Below, one piece after another: positions 53,234 to 61,877 of a stretch of DNA of 64,000 nt. The position numbers were made by a program, and so were the translations under genes. How positions within the stretch are numbered: the stretch's first letter is position 1; the number at the start of each line of letters is the position of its first letter. The stretch is from Actinacidiphila sp. DG2A-62. GTDB lineage: Bacteria > Actinomycetota > Actinomycetes > Streptomycetales > Streptomycetaceae. A model generated the notes under the pieces. That model saw nothing but the letters and a program-made list of their open reading frames with translations. It searched no databases and was not told where the DNA came from. The stretch covers positions 7,888,001 to 7,952,000 of the forward strand of contig NZ_JAYMGI010000002.1 of the NCBI RefSeq assembly GCF_035825295.1. The letters are read 5' to 3'.

Positions 53234-56200
53234 GTGGAGTTGCGCACCTGGATTCGGGACTGGCCGGTCTACCGGCAGCTGACCGGCGACGACCCGCTCG
53301 GCCGCGGCGCCGCGGCGTCCTCCGCGCGCACCCGGGCGCTGCGCGCCCGCACCGCCACCGCGGACCGGGTGGTGAAGTCGATCTGCCCGTACTGCGCGGT
53401 CGGCTGCGCGCAGAACGTGTACGTCAAGGACGGGGCCGTCGTGCAGATCGAGGGCGACCCCGACTCGCCGGTCAGCCGCGGCCGGCTGTGCCCCAAGGGC
53501 TCGGCGACGCTCCAGCTCACCACCGGCGACGCGCGGCGCCACGAGGTGCTGTACCGCCGGCCGTACGCCACCGACTGGGAGCGGCTCGACCTGGACACCG
53601 CGCTGGACATGGTGGTCGACCGGGTGATCGCCACCCGCCGCGCGACCTGGCAGCAGGAGAGCGACGGCGTCCGGGTCAACCGGACGCTCGGCATCGCCAG
53701 CCTCGGCGGCGCCACGCTCGACAACGAGGAGAACTACCTCATCAAGAAGCTGTTCACCGCGCTGGGCGTGGTCCAGGTGGAGAATCAGGCCCGGGTCTGC
53801 CACAGCGCCACCGTCGCCGGGCTCGGCACCTCCTTCGGCCGAGGCGGCGCCACCACCTTCCTGCAGGACCTGCAGAACTCCGACTGCATCGTCATCGAGG
53901 GCTCCAACTTCGCCGAGGCCCACCCGGTCGGCTTCCAGTGGGTCATGGAGGCCAAGGCGCGCGGCGCCAAGGTGATCCACGTCGACCCCCGCTACACCCG
54001 CACCAGCGCCCTGGCCGACCTGCACGTGCCGATCCGGGCCGGCAGCGACATCGCCTTCCTCGGCGGCATCGTCAACCACGTCCTGACCCACGAGGCGGAC
54101 TTCCGCGAGTACGTCCTCGCGTACACCAACGCCTCGACCATCGTCGGCGAGGACTTCCGCGACACCGAGGACCTGGACGGGATCTTCTCCGGGCTCGACG
54201 AGGAGACCGGCCACTACGACACCGCGACGTGGCAGTACCAGGGCGCCGAGGTGCAGGCCGCCTCCGGGGAGCGCGACGAGCAGTACGAGGAGCGCACCGG
54301 GGGCGGCAGGTCGGTGTCGCGGGCCGGCGGCTCGGAGTCGCACGGCTCCGGCGGCGCGGCGATCGGCGGCGACCCCGAGCGCGACCCGACGCTGCGCCAC
54401 CCGCGCTGCGTCTACCAGATCCTCAAACGCCACTACGCCCGCTACACCCCGGAGATGGTCGAGGAGGTCTGCGGCATCCCGCGGGACACCTTCCTCGACG
54501 TGTGCCGCACCCTGGTGGAGAACTCCGGCCCGGACCGCACCAGCGAGTTCGTCTACGCCGTCGGCTGGACCCAGCACACCGTCGGCGCGCAGTACATCCG
54601 CACCGCCTGCATCCTGCAACTGCTGCTCGGCAACATCGGCCGGCCCGGCGGCGGCATCCAGGCACTGCGCGGCCACGCCAGCATCCAGGGCTCCAGCGAC
54701 ATCCCCACACTGTTCAACCTGCTGCCCGGCTACCTGCCGATGCCGCACGCCCACGCCCACGAGACCCTCGACGCGTTCATCGAGGCGATCCGCACCGACA
54801 AGGGCTTCTGGGGCGACATGCGGGCCTACATGGTGAGCCTGCTCAAGGCGTACTTCGGCGACGCCGCCACCGCCGACAACGACTACTGCTTCGACCACCT
54901 GCCCCGGCTGACCGGCTCCCACAGCACCTACGAGACGGTGCTGGCGCAGCTCGACGGCGTCTGCAAGGGCTACTTCCTGCTCGGCGAGAACCCGGCGGTC
55001 GGCTCGGCGAACGCCGCCATGCAGCGCCTGGCCATGGCGAAGCTGGACTGGCTGGTGGTGCGCGACTTCTCCCTCATCGAATCGGCGACCTGGTGGAAGG
55101 ACGGCCCCGAGATCGCCACCGGCGAGCTGCGCACCGAGGACATCGGCACCGAGGTGTTCTTCTTCCCCGCCGCCGCCCACACCGAGAAGGCCGGCTCCTT
55201 CACCAACACCAACCGCATGCTGCAGTGGCACCACCCGGCCAAGGAACCGGACGGCGAGGCCCGCAGCGACCTGTGGTTCATGTACCACCTGGGCCGGCGC
55301 GTCAAGGAGCGGCTGAAGGACTCCGCCGACCCGTCCGACCGCCCGGTGCGGGACCTGGCCTGGGACTACCCGACGGACGGCCCGCTCGCCGAGCCCGTCG
55401 CGGAGGCGGTGCTCGCCGAGATCAACGGCCGCGACGCGGACGGCGCGCCGCTGAGCGCGTACACCCAGCTCAAGGACGACGGCAGCACCTCCTGCGGCTG
55501 CTGGATCTACTGCGGGGTCTACGCCGACGGCGTCAACCAGGCCGCCCGCCGCAAGCCGCACACCGAGCAGGACTGGGTGGCCGCCGAGTGGGCCTGGGCC
55601 TGGCAGGCCAACCGCCGGGTGCTGTACAACCGCGCCTCCGCCGACCCCGAGGGCAACCCGTGGAGCGAGCGCAAGGCGCTGGTGTGGTGGGACCAGGAAC
55701 AGGGCCGCTGGACCGGCCACGACGTGCCCGACTTCGTCCCCGACCGGGCGCCGTCCTACCGGCCGCCAAAGGGCGCCACCGGCCCCGACGCGCTGCGCGG
55801 CGACGACCCGTTCATCATGCAGGCCGACGGCAAGGGCTGGCTGTACGCGCCCGCCGGGCTGGTCGACGGCCCGCTGCCGACGCACTACGAGCCGCAGGAC
55901 TCGCCGGTCGCCAACCCGCTGTACGGTCGCCAGCAGCGCAACCCGGTCCGCCAGGCGTTCTCCCGGGAGCACAACCGCTTCCACCCCAGCGGCGCGGAGC
56001 CCGGCGCGGACGTCTTCCCGTACGTGGTCACGACCTACCGGCTCACCGAGCACTTCACCGCGGGCGGCATGACCCGCTGGTCGCCCTACCTGGCCGAGCT
56101 GCAGCCGGAGATGTTCTGCGAGATCTCGCCCGAACTCGCGGCCGAGCGCGGCCTGGAGCACACCGGGTGGGCCACCGTCGTCACCGCGCGCGGCGCCATC

Positions 56201-56497
56201 GAGGCGCGGGTGCTGGTCACCCGGCGGATGGCGCCGCTGACCGCGGGCGGGCGCACCGTCCACCAGATCGGCCTGCCCTACCACTGGGGACCCAACGGCT
56301 ACACCACCGGCGACGCGGCCAACGAGCTGTCGGCCATCGCCCTGGACCCCAACGTGCACATCCAGGAGGTCAAGGCGCTCAGCGCCGACATCCGCCCGGG
56401 CCGCCGGCCACGCGGCCCCGAGCTGCTCGACCTGCTCGCGGACTACCGGCGGCGCGCCGGCATCACCGAGCACACCGGAACGGAGGTCAGGGGATGA
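53234..56497 (+). CDS. Formate dehydrogenase, molybdopterin-binding catalytic subunit
   Basis: 1087 residues. The N-terminal 4Fe-4S site is CPYCAVGCAQNVYV plus a later RLCPKG. The Mo ligand is Cys189 in ENQARVCHSATV, where the E. coli FdnG protein has selenocysteine, so this is a Cys form. The rest matches the DMSO-reductase family (HVDPRYTRTSALAD, GNIGRPGGGIQALRGHA, GYFLLGENPAVG, PYHWGPNGYTTGDAANEL). It oxidises formate to CO2 and passes electrons to the Fe-S subunit. No Tat signal is visible at the N-terminus. GTG 53234 has GGAAGG upstream. An Arg/Gly/Ser-rich insert lies at about residues 345-375. The stop overlaps the next ATG. Confidence 0.93.
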   Translation: MELRTWIRDWPVYRQLTGDDPLGRGAAASSARTRALRARTATADRVVKSICPYCAVGCAQNVYVKDGAVVQIEGDPDSPVSRGRLCPKGSATLQLTTGDARRHEVLYRRPYATDWERLDLDTALDMVVDRVIATRRATWQQESDGVRVNRTLGIASLGGATLDNEENYLIKKLFTALGVVQVENQARVCHSATVAGLGTSFGRGGATTFLQDLQNSDCIVIEGSNFAEAHPVGFQWVMEAKARGAKVIHVDPRYTRTSALADLHVPIRAGSDIAFLGGIVNHVLTHEADFREYVLAYTNASTIVGEDFRDTEDLDGIFSGLDEETGHYDTATWQYQGAEVQAASGERDEQYEERTGGGRSVSRAGGSESHGSGGAAIGGDPERDPTLRHPRCVYQILKRHYARYTPEMVEEVCGIPRDTFLDVCRTLVENSGPDRTSEFVYAVGWTQHTVGAQYIRTACILQLLLGNIGRPGGGIQALRGHASIQGSSDIPTLFNLLPGYLPMPHAHAHETLDAFIEAIRTDKGFWGDMRAYMVSLLKAYFGDAATADNDYCFDHLPRLTGSHSTYETVLAQLDGVCKGYFLLGENPAVGSANAAMQRLAMAKLDWLVVRDFSLIESATWWKDGPEIATGELRTEDIGTEVFFFPAAAHTEKAGSFTNTNRMLQWHHPAKEPDGEARSDLWFMYHLGRRVKERLKDSADPSDRPVRDLAWDYPTDGPLAEPVAEAVLAEINGRDADGAPLSAYTQLKDDGSTSCGCWIYCGVYADGVNQAARRKPHTEQDWVAAEWAWAWQANRRVLYNRASADPEGNPWSERKALVWWDQEQGRWTGHDVPDFVPDRAPSYRPPKGATGPDALRGDDPFIMQADGKGWLYAPAGLVDGPLPTHYEPQDSPVANPLYGRQQRNPVRQAFSREHNRFHPSGAEPGADVFPYVVTTYRLTEHFTAGGMTRWSPYLAELQPEMFCEISPELAAERGLEHTGWATVVTARGAIEARVLVTRRMAPLTAGGRTVHQIGLPYHWGPNGYTTGDAANELSAIALDPNVHIQEVKALSADIRPGRRPRGPELLDLLADYRRRAGITEHTGTEVRG

Positions 56498-57396
56498 CGT
56501 CGATCATCGGCCGCAACCTGCTCGCGGGGGCCGAGCCCGACCCGGCCGGGGACGCCGGCCACGGCCCCGACCACCCGCCGCGGGTCGGCTTCTTCACCGA
56601 CACCTCGGTGTGCATCGGCTGCAAGGCGTGCGAGGTGGCCTGCAAGGAGTGGAACGCCGTCCCCGAGGACGGCCTCGAACTGACCGGCATGTCCTACGAC
56701 AACACCCAGGGCCTGGGCGCCGACAGCTGGCGGCACGTCGCGTTCATCGAGCAGGACCGGCCGGTGCGGGACCCGGGAGGCGCGGGCCCGCAGGCCGGCG
56801 CCGCGGCCTCCGGGATGCGCTGGCTGATGGCCTCCGACGTCTGCAAGCACTGCACCCACGCCGCGTGCCTCGACGTGTGCCCCACCGGCGCGCTGTTCCG
56901 CACCGAGTACGGCACGGTCGTGGTGCAGGAGGACGTCTGCAACGGCTGCGGCTACTGCGTCCCCGCCTGCCCGTACGGCGTGATCGACCAGCGCCAGGAC
57001 GACGGCCGGGTCTTCAAGTGCACAATGTGCTACGACCGGCTCGGCGCCGGCCAGGAACCCGCGTGCGCCAAGGCGTGCCCCACCGACTCCATCCAGTTCG
57101 GGCCGCTGGACGAGCTGCGCGAGCGCGCCGCCGCCCGGCTCGACCGGCTGCACGAGGACGGCGTCGCCGACGCCCGGCTGTACGGGGACAGCCCGGACGA
57201 CGGCGTGGGCGGCGACGGCGCCTTCTTCCTGCTGCTCGACGACCCCGAGGTGTACGGGCTGCCGCCGGACCCGGTGGTCACCACCCGCGACCTGCCGGCG
57301 ATGTGGCGACACGCGGGCGCCGCCGCGGCGGCGCTGCTGGGAGCCGCGGCAGCGGTGTTCGCGGCACACGGGACGATCGGGAAGGGCGGCCGATGA
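56494..57396 (+). CDS. Formate dehydrogenase, iron-sulfur subunit
   Basis: 300 residues with four 4Fe-4S motifs: CIGCKACEVACKEWN, CKHCTHAACLDVCPTG, CNGCGYCVPACPYG, and CTMCYDRLGAGQEPACAKACPTD. A single C-terminal membrane helix (AAAAALLGAAAAVFAAH) anchors it. It passes electrons from the catalytic subunit to the membrane subunit. ATG 56494 overlaps the previous stop, with GGAGG upstream, and its stop overlaps the next start. Confidence 0.95.
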   Translation: MTSIIGRNLLAGAEPDPAGDAGHGPDHPPRVGFFTDTSVCIGCKACEVACKEWNAVPEDGLELTGMSYDNTQGLGADSWRHVAFIEQDRPVRDPGGAGPQAGAAASGMRWLMASDVCKHCTHAACLDVCPTGALFRTEYGTVVVQEDVCNGCGYCVPACPYGVIDQRQDDGRVFKCTMCYDRLGAGQEPACAKACPTDSIQFGPLDELRERAAARLDRLHEDGVADARLYGDSPDDGVGGDGAFFLLLDDPEVYGLPPDPVVTTRDLPAMWRHAGAAAAALLGAAAAVFAAHGTIGKGGR

Positions 57397-58643
57397 GCAC
57401 CTCGGACGTACGCAGGGACGGCGTCCACGGCGAGCGCCCCGGACGCGAGGCACGGCTCGCCCAGGACCTGCACGGCGACCGCTCGCGCGGCGACGGAGCG
57501 CCCGCGGACGGCGGGCCGCGGCGGCACGGCGGACCCGGCGGAGCCGGTGCCGGCGCCGGCAGCGGACGGGACGGCGGCCGCGAGGCCGGGCGGCGCGGCG
57601 GACGCAGGGGCCGGGGCGGCCGGCGCGGTGAGCAACTGATGGTGCCCGAGGCAGAGTTCGGCTCGTACTACGGCCGGCCGGTGATCAAGGAGCCCACCTG
57701 GAAGCCCTTGGACATCGCCGGGTACTTCTTCCTGGGCGGGCTCGCGGGCGCGGGCTCGGTGCTCGCCGCGGGCGCCGAGCTGACCGGGCGGCGCGGCATG
57801 GCCCGCGGCATGAAGATCTCCTCGGCGCTGGCCGTCTCGGCGTCCGCCGCCGCGCTCGTCCACGACCTGGGCCGCCCCGAGCGGTTCGTCAACATGCTGC
57901 GGGTCTTCCGCCCCACCTCACCGATGAGCATGGGCTCGTGGCTGCTGTCCGCGTACGGGCCGGCCGCGGGGGCCGCCGCGGTGCTCGACGTGTCCGGCCG
58001 GCTGCCGTCGCTGGGCCGCGCCGCGACCGCGGGCGCCGCGCTGCTCGGCCCGGCCGTCGCCGCCTACACCGCCGTGCTCGCCGCCGATACCGCGGTCCCC
58101 GCCTGGCACGGCGCCCACCGCGAACTGCCGTACGTGTTCGCCGGGTCGGCCACCGCGGCGGCGGCCGGCATGGCGCTGGCCGCGGCCCCCGTCGCCGAGA
58201 ACGCGCCCGCGGTCAGCGCCGCGCTGCTGGGCGCCGCAGCGGAGACGACCGCGGTCGCCGTGATGGAACACCGTCTGGGCATGGTCGCCGAGACCTACCG
58301 CACCGGCGCCGCGGGCCGGCTGACCCGCGCGGCCCAGGTGCTGTCCGCGCTCGGCGCGGCCGGCGCGCTGCTCGGCCGGCGCAGCCGCCCGGCCGCCGTG
58401 GCCGCGGGCGCCGCCCTGCTCGGCGCCTCGGCGTGCACCCGCTTCGCCGTCTTCCACGCGGGCGTCGCCTCCGCCCGCGACCCCAAGTACACGGTCGTGC
58501 CGCAGCGGGAGCGCCTGGCGCGCCGCCGCCAGGAGCAGGCGGGGACGCCCGACACGGCCGACACGGCCCGCCCGGCCGACCAGGCCACGGCGGCCGGGCG
58601 GGCGGAGCAGGCGGGGGAAGCGGGCGAAGCCGGGGAGTCCTGA
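57393..58643 (+). CDS. NrfD/PsrC-type membrane subunit of formate dehydrogenase
   Basis: 416 residues. The first ~85 residues are Arg/Gly/Asp-rich and likely cytoplasmic. Eight or so membrane helices follow, starting DIAGYFFLGGLAGAGSVLAAGAE and including VHDLGRPERFVNMLRVFRPTSPMSMGSW, the NrfD family landmark. NrfD proteins carry electrons to quinone without heme. Here it replaces the cytochrome b subunit of the FdnGHI type. The C-terminus is Ala/Glu/Gln-rich. It is the last gene of the operon. Confidence 0.9.
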   Translation: MSTSDVRRDGVHGERPGREARLAQDLHGDRSRGDGAPADGGPRRHGGPGGAGAGAGSGRDGGREAGRRGGRRGRGGRRGEQLMVPEAEFGSYYGRPVIKEPTWKPLDIAGYFFLGGLAGAGSVLAAGAELTGRRGMARGMKISSALAVSASAAALVHDLGRPERFVNMLRVFRPTSPMSMGSWLLSAYGPAAGAAAVLDVSGRLPSLGRAATAGAALLGPAVAAYTAVLAADTAVPAWHGAHRELPYVFAGSATAAAAGMALAAAPVAENAPAVSAALLGAAAETTAVAVMEHRLGMVAETYRTGAAGRLTRAAQVLSALGAAGALLGRRSRPAAVAAGAALLGASACTRFAVFHAGVASARDPKYTVVPQRERLARRRQEQAGTPDTADTARPADQATAAGRAEQAGEAGEAGES

Positions 58644-58803
58644 CCGCGCGGCTGGCGCAGGCGGCCGGCCGCCCGGCTGCCCGACCGCTCGGCTGCCCGC
58701 GCGCCGGAGGCCCGACCTCGCCGGCCGCGCCGCGCGGCAGCCGTGGGCCCGGCCTCGACGGCCGGCCGCGCCGCGCCGTCACGTCATGCTCCGGCCGGAC
58801 CGG

Positions 58804-59607
58804 TCAACCCGCCTTCGCCTGCGCCGAGATGCCGCCGTCCACCGGCATGGCGACGCCGGTCACGAACGACGCGCGGTCGCTGCACAGCCACACCGCGGCC
58901 TCGGCGATCTCCCTCGGGTCGGCCATCCGCTTCTGGATCTGCGGGGCGATGAACGCCTGGGCCAGTTGGGGATAGAGATCGATGGCGGTCTCGATCATCT
59001 CGCTGCGCGTGGTGCCGACCACCAGCGCGTTGACGCGGATGCCCGAGGCGCCGTACTCGGACGCCGCGGCGCGGGTGATGCCGAGGACGGCGTGCTTGGC
59101 GGCCACGTACGGCACCGACGCGCCGGTGGCGTAACGGCCCGCGGCGCTGCTGGTGTTGACGATCGAGCCGCCGCCGCGCGCGAGCATCACCGGGAGCTGG
59201 TGCTTCATGCAGTTCCACACGCCGCGCACGTTGACGTCCATGGTCCGGTCGAAGACCTGGTCGGGCGTTTCGTGCAGCGCGGTCTCCACCGTGCCGTAAC
59301 CGGCGTTGTTGAAGGCGCAGTCGAGGCCGCCGAACTGCGCGACGGCCGCTTCGACGGCGCGCCGGGCGTCGTCCGTGTCGGCGACGTCGCCTGCGACGGC
59401 GAGCGCCCGCCCGCCGGCGGCGGTGATCTCGTCGGCGAGCAGCTTCAGCCGGTCGCCGCGGCGCGCCATGAGCACCACGGCCGCGCCCTCCTCGGCGAAC
59501 AGCCGCGCCGCCGCCGCGCCGATCCCGCTCGAAGCGCCCGTGATCATCGCGACCCGGCCGTCCAGCAGCCCCGGTCGCATCCCCTGTGTGATCCTTCGTT
59601 CGTCCAT
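58804..59607 (-). CDS. Short-chain dehydrogenase/reductase
   Basis: 267 residues. Cofactor motif TGASSGIGAAAARL, structural NNAG, catalytic Ser in IVNTSSAAGRY, and YVAAK (Tyr and Lys) are intact. A C-terminal GGISAQAKAG end fits classical SDRs. The Arg in MARRGDRL, after the second strand, suggests NADP. Substrate unknown. ATG 59607 lies six bases after TATGCT (minus strand), fitting a leaderless transcript; the internal ATG 59580 is the alternative. It is transcribed with or after the RidA gene 34 bases upstream. Confidence 0.92.
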   Translation of the reverse strand: MDERRITQGMRPGLLDGRVAMITGASSGIGAAAARLFAEEGAAVVLMARRGDRLKLLADEITAAGGRALAVAGDVADTDDARRAVEAAVAQFGGLDCAFNNAGYGTVETALHETPDQVFDRTMDVNVRGVWNCMKHQLPVMLARGGGSIVNTSSAAGRYATGASVPYVAAKHAVLGITRAAASEYGASGIRVNALVVGTTRSEMIETAIDLYPQLAQAFIAPQIQKRMADPREIAEAAVWLCSDRASFVTGVAMPVDGGISAQAKAG

Positions 59608-59641
59608 CCGCCGAGCATAAGGGGGAGCGCGGCCGCCCGGG

Positions 59642-60055
59642 TCAGCCCGATTCGTCCCCGAGGAGCGCCAACGCCTCGACCTCCAGCACGAGTTCGGGCC
59701 GGAACAGGGCCGCCACCTGGACCGCCGTGCTGGCCGGCGGGCGTTCGGCGTCGATGTGGGCGTCGCGGACGGCGCGGACCGCGGGCAGATACGCCACATC
59801 GGTGACGAAGTACGTCAGCTTGACGACGTCCTCGAAACCCGCGCCGGCCGCCGCGAGACAGCGCCGCAGATTCTCGAAGACCTGCCGCGCCTGCGCCGCC
59901 GGATCGCCCACGCCGACGACCTCGCCCCGCTCGTCGAGTGCCACCTGCCCGGACACCGCGACCAGCCGGCCGGTGCCCGTCACCACGTGCGTGTAGCCGG
60001 TGCCGGGGGCCACGCCCTCCGGCGCGGGGATGCGGGTGAGTCGCGTCTCGTCCAT
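59642..60055 (-). CDS. RidA family protein (YjgF/YER057c/UK114)
   Basis: 137 residues with the RidA core: YTHVVTGTGRLVAVSGQVALDERGEVV, QVFENLRRCLAAAGAGFEDVVKLTYFVTD, and RPPASTAVQVAAL. The Arg of the last segment is the residue that binds the carboxylate of imine substrates; here RPPAST keeps it. RidA proteins hydrolyse reactive enamines/imines formed by PLP enzymes. ATG 60055 has GAGGA seven bases upstream. Confidence 0.92.
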   Translation of the reverse strand: MDETRLTRIPAPEGVAPGTGYTHVVTGTGRLVAVSGQVALDERGEVVGVGDPAAQARQVFENLRRCLAAAGAGFEDVVKLTYFVTDVAYLPAVRAVRDAHIDAERPPASTAVQVAALFRPELVLEVEALALLGDESG

Positions 60056-60206
60056 GGCCGCATCCTCACGCGGGCCGGGGCCCGCGCGCCACCGCATATC
60101 GCCGCGGCGGGCACCTCCGGAGCCCTCCGCCGCGCTCGGCCTCCCCGCGCCCGCGCTCGGCCCGCGCCCGCACGCACCCGGCCTGCTGGCCCGCGCGGCC
60201 CGCTCC

Positions 60207-60647
60207 TCACGGCCGCAGGAGCGTGTCGACCGCGCGGCCGAAGACCAGGCGGCCGGCCAGCGACGTCAGACCGTCCAGCGCCCGCGGCAGACCGCGGACC
60301 CGCAGGTCCTCGCGCCAGCGCACGAACGTGCCCGTGCCGCCGTCCAGACCCGCGCCGGGCCGCGGCAGCACGTCGAACTCGGCCCATCCCAGCACCACCC
60401 GCCCGGTCTTCTCCAGCCGGCAGTGCCGTTCCGGCTCCCAGCGGGTGACCCGCATCGGGTCGTCGAAGCCCAGGCGGCCCACCCCGGTCCTGGCCACCAC
60501 GACCGTGTCCGTGCCGGACGGCGGCGGAGTGCGCACCGTCATCCGCGTCAGCGGCACGGTCGCGGTGTGCCGCTCCCAGGTGGTCAGCCGCCGCCACGCC
60601 TCGGCGGGCGGCAGCGGCGTGACGCGCTCGATCACGAACAGGGCCAT
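60207..60647 (-). CDS. SRPBCC-family (START-like) protein
   Basis: 146 residues. The fold begins FVIERVTPLPPAEAWRRLTTWERH and continues with the curved strands VTRWEPERHCRLEKTGRVVLGWAEFDVL, ending in the long C-terminal helix LDGLTSLAGRLVFGRAVDTLL. These proteins bind hydrophobic ligands; the role is unknown. The start is set at ATG 60647, seven bases after TAGCGT, with no ribosome-binding site. Upstream the same hexamer occurs twice more in a 17-bp tandem repeat. Confidence 0.85.
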   Translation of the reverse strand: MALFVIERVTPLPPAEAWRRLTTWERHTATVPLTRMTVRTPPPSGTDTVVVARTGVGRLGFDDPMRVTRWEPERHCRLEKTGRVVLGWAEFDVLPRPGAGLDGGTGTFVRWREDLRVRGLPRALDGLTSLAGRLVFGRAVDTLLRP

Positions 60648-60653
60648 GCCCGC

Positions 60654-60704
60654 CACGCTAGCCGCCCGGCCACGCTAGCCGCCCGGCCACGCTAGCCGCC
60701 CGAC
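60654..60704 (-). repeat. Three-copy 17-bp repeat carrying a -10-like hexamer
   Basis: CACGCTAGCCGCCCGGC occurs at 60654-60670, 60671-60687 and (one base different) 60688-60704. On the minus strand each copy contains TAGCGT. The copy nearest the SRPBCC gene is at the right distance from its ATG to act as a leaderless -10. Shorter CGCCCGAC repeats follow to about 60720. Confidence 0.8.
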
Positions 60705-60766
60705 CGCCCGACCGCCCGACCGCCGGACCGCCCGCCCCGCCGGCCTCCGGCCCCGCCGCGCCCCCG

Positions 60767-61783
60767 TCACCGCCCGCCGCGGCCACGGCTCGCCGCGACC
60801 GCGATCGCGCCGGCCAGGGCCGCCGTCGCGGGCCAGGTCACGCCCGGGTGCCGGGACAGCCACGCCTGCGGGGACCGCGCGTGGGAGCGGTCGTCGAACA
60901 CGCCGTGCGCGCCGAAGTCCTCGGCGTCCCCGGCCGGATCGTCCACCGGGTGCCAGAGGTTGTCCCGGCGGCCGGCCGGCTCGGGCGCGTCGGTCTGCTG
61001 GGAGCCGTAGCCGGTACGCGCCAGGTAGCGGTCGAGCAGCCCGGCGGCCACGCGGTTGGCGAGGATGGTCGCCACCGTCGACGCGCCGACGTAGAACTGC
61101 TTGCGCCCGGGCCGGTCCGCGGCGTTCACCACCGCGCGGGCCGCCGCCTCCGGCTGGTAGATCGGCGGGACCGGCTGCGGGCGGCGCGGCAGCCGCGAGC
61201 GCACCCAGGAGAACTGCGGCGTGTTCACCGCGGGCATCTGGACCACCGTCACCCGTACGTTGCTGCCGTCGTGCATCAGCTCGGTGCGCAGAGAGGAGGT
61301 GAAGCCGTTGACCGCGTGCTTGGCGCCGCAGTAGGCGGACTGCAGTGGGATCGACCGCTCGCCGAGCGCCGAGCCGACCTGCACGATCACCCCGCGGTCG
61401 CGCGGTTTCATCCGGGCCAGCGCCTCCCGCGTGCCGTTGACGAACCCCAGGTACGAGACCTCGGTGACGCGGCGGAACTCCTCCGCCGTGATCTCCGTGA
61501 AGGGCGCGAAGACCGAGGTGAAGGCGACGTTCACCCACACGTCGATCGGCCCGAACCGCTCCTCCACCTGCTCCGCGGCGGCGTGCACGGCCGCCGCGTC
61601 GGCGACGTCCGCGGGCGCGGCCAGCGCCTGCCCGCCCAGCGCGCGCACCTCGCGAGCCGCCGCCTCCAGGCCGGTGCGGCCCCGGGCGACCAGGCCGATG
61701 CGGTCGCCGCGCGCGGCGAACTCGCGGGCCGCGGCCCGCCCGATGCCCCCGCTGGCCCCGGTGATGACGATGGTCCGCGGCAT
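60767..61783 (-). CDS. Short-chain dehydrogenase with extended C-terminus
   Basis: 338 residues. The first 250 are a classical SDR: TGASGGIGRAAAREF, catalytic Ser in VQVGSALGERSIPLQ, and YCGAK. NVAFTSV replaces the usual NNAG. The C-terminal ~90 residues (QTDAPEPAGRRDNLWHPVDD, then a short helix TWPATAALAGAIAVAAS) form an added segment typical of a streptomycete SDR group and may contact the membrane. Substrate unknown. ATG 61783 has AGGAGG eight bases upstream. It follows the enolase-superfamily gene after 94 bases. Confidence 0.9.
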   Translation of the reverse strand: MPRTIVITGASGGIGRAAAREFAARGDRIGLVARGRTGLEAAAREVRALGGQALAAPADVADAAAVHAAAEQVEERFGPIDVWVNVAFTSVFAPFTEITAEEFRRVTEVSYLGFVNGTREALARMKPRDRGVIVQVGSALGERSIPLQSAYCGAKHAVNGFTSSLRTELMHDGSNVRVTVVQMPAVNTPQFSWVRSRLPRRPQPVPPIYQPEAAARAVVNAADRPGRKQFYVGASTVATILANRVAAGLLDRYLARTGYGSQQTDAPEPAGRRDNLWHPVDDPAGDAEDFGAHGVFDDRSHARSPQAWLSRHPGVTWPATAALAGAIAVAASRGRGGR

Positions 61784-61877
61784 GTCCCAGTCCTCCTGAT
61801 CTCGTGTGTATCCCGGTACGGCTCGTCGTACGGGTCCTTCTGCGGCCGGTCCCTCGGCGGTTCCCTCGGCGGGTCCC

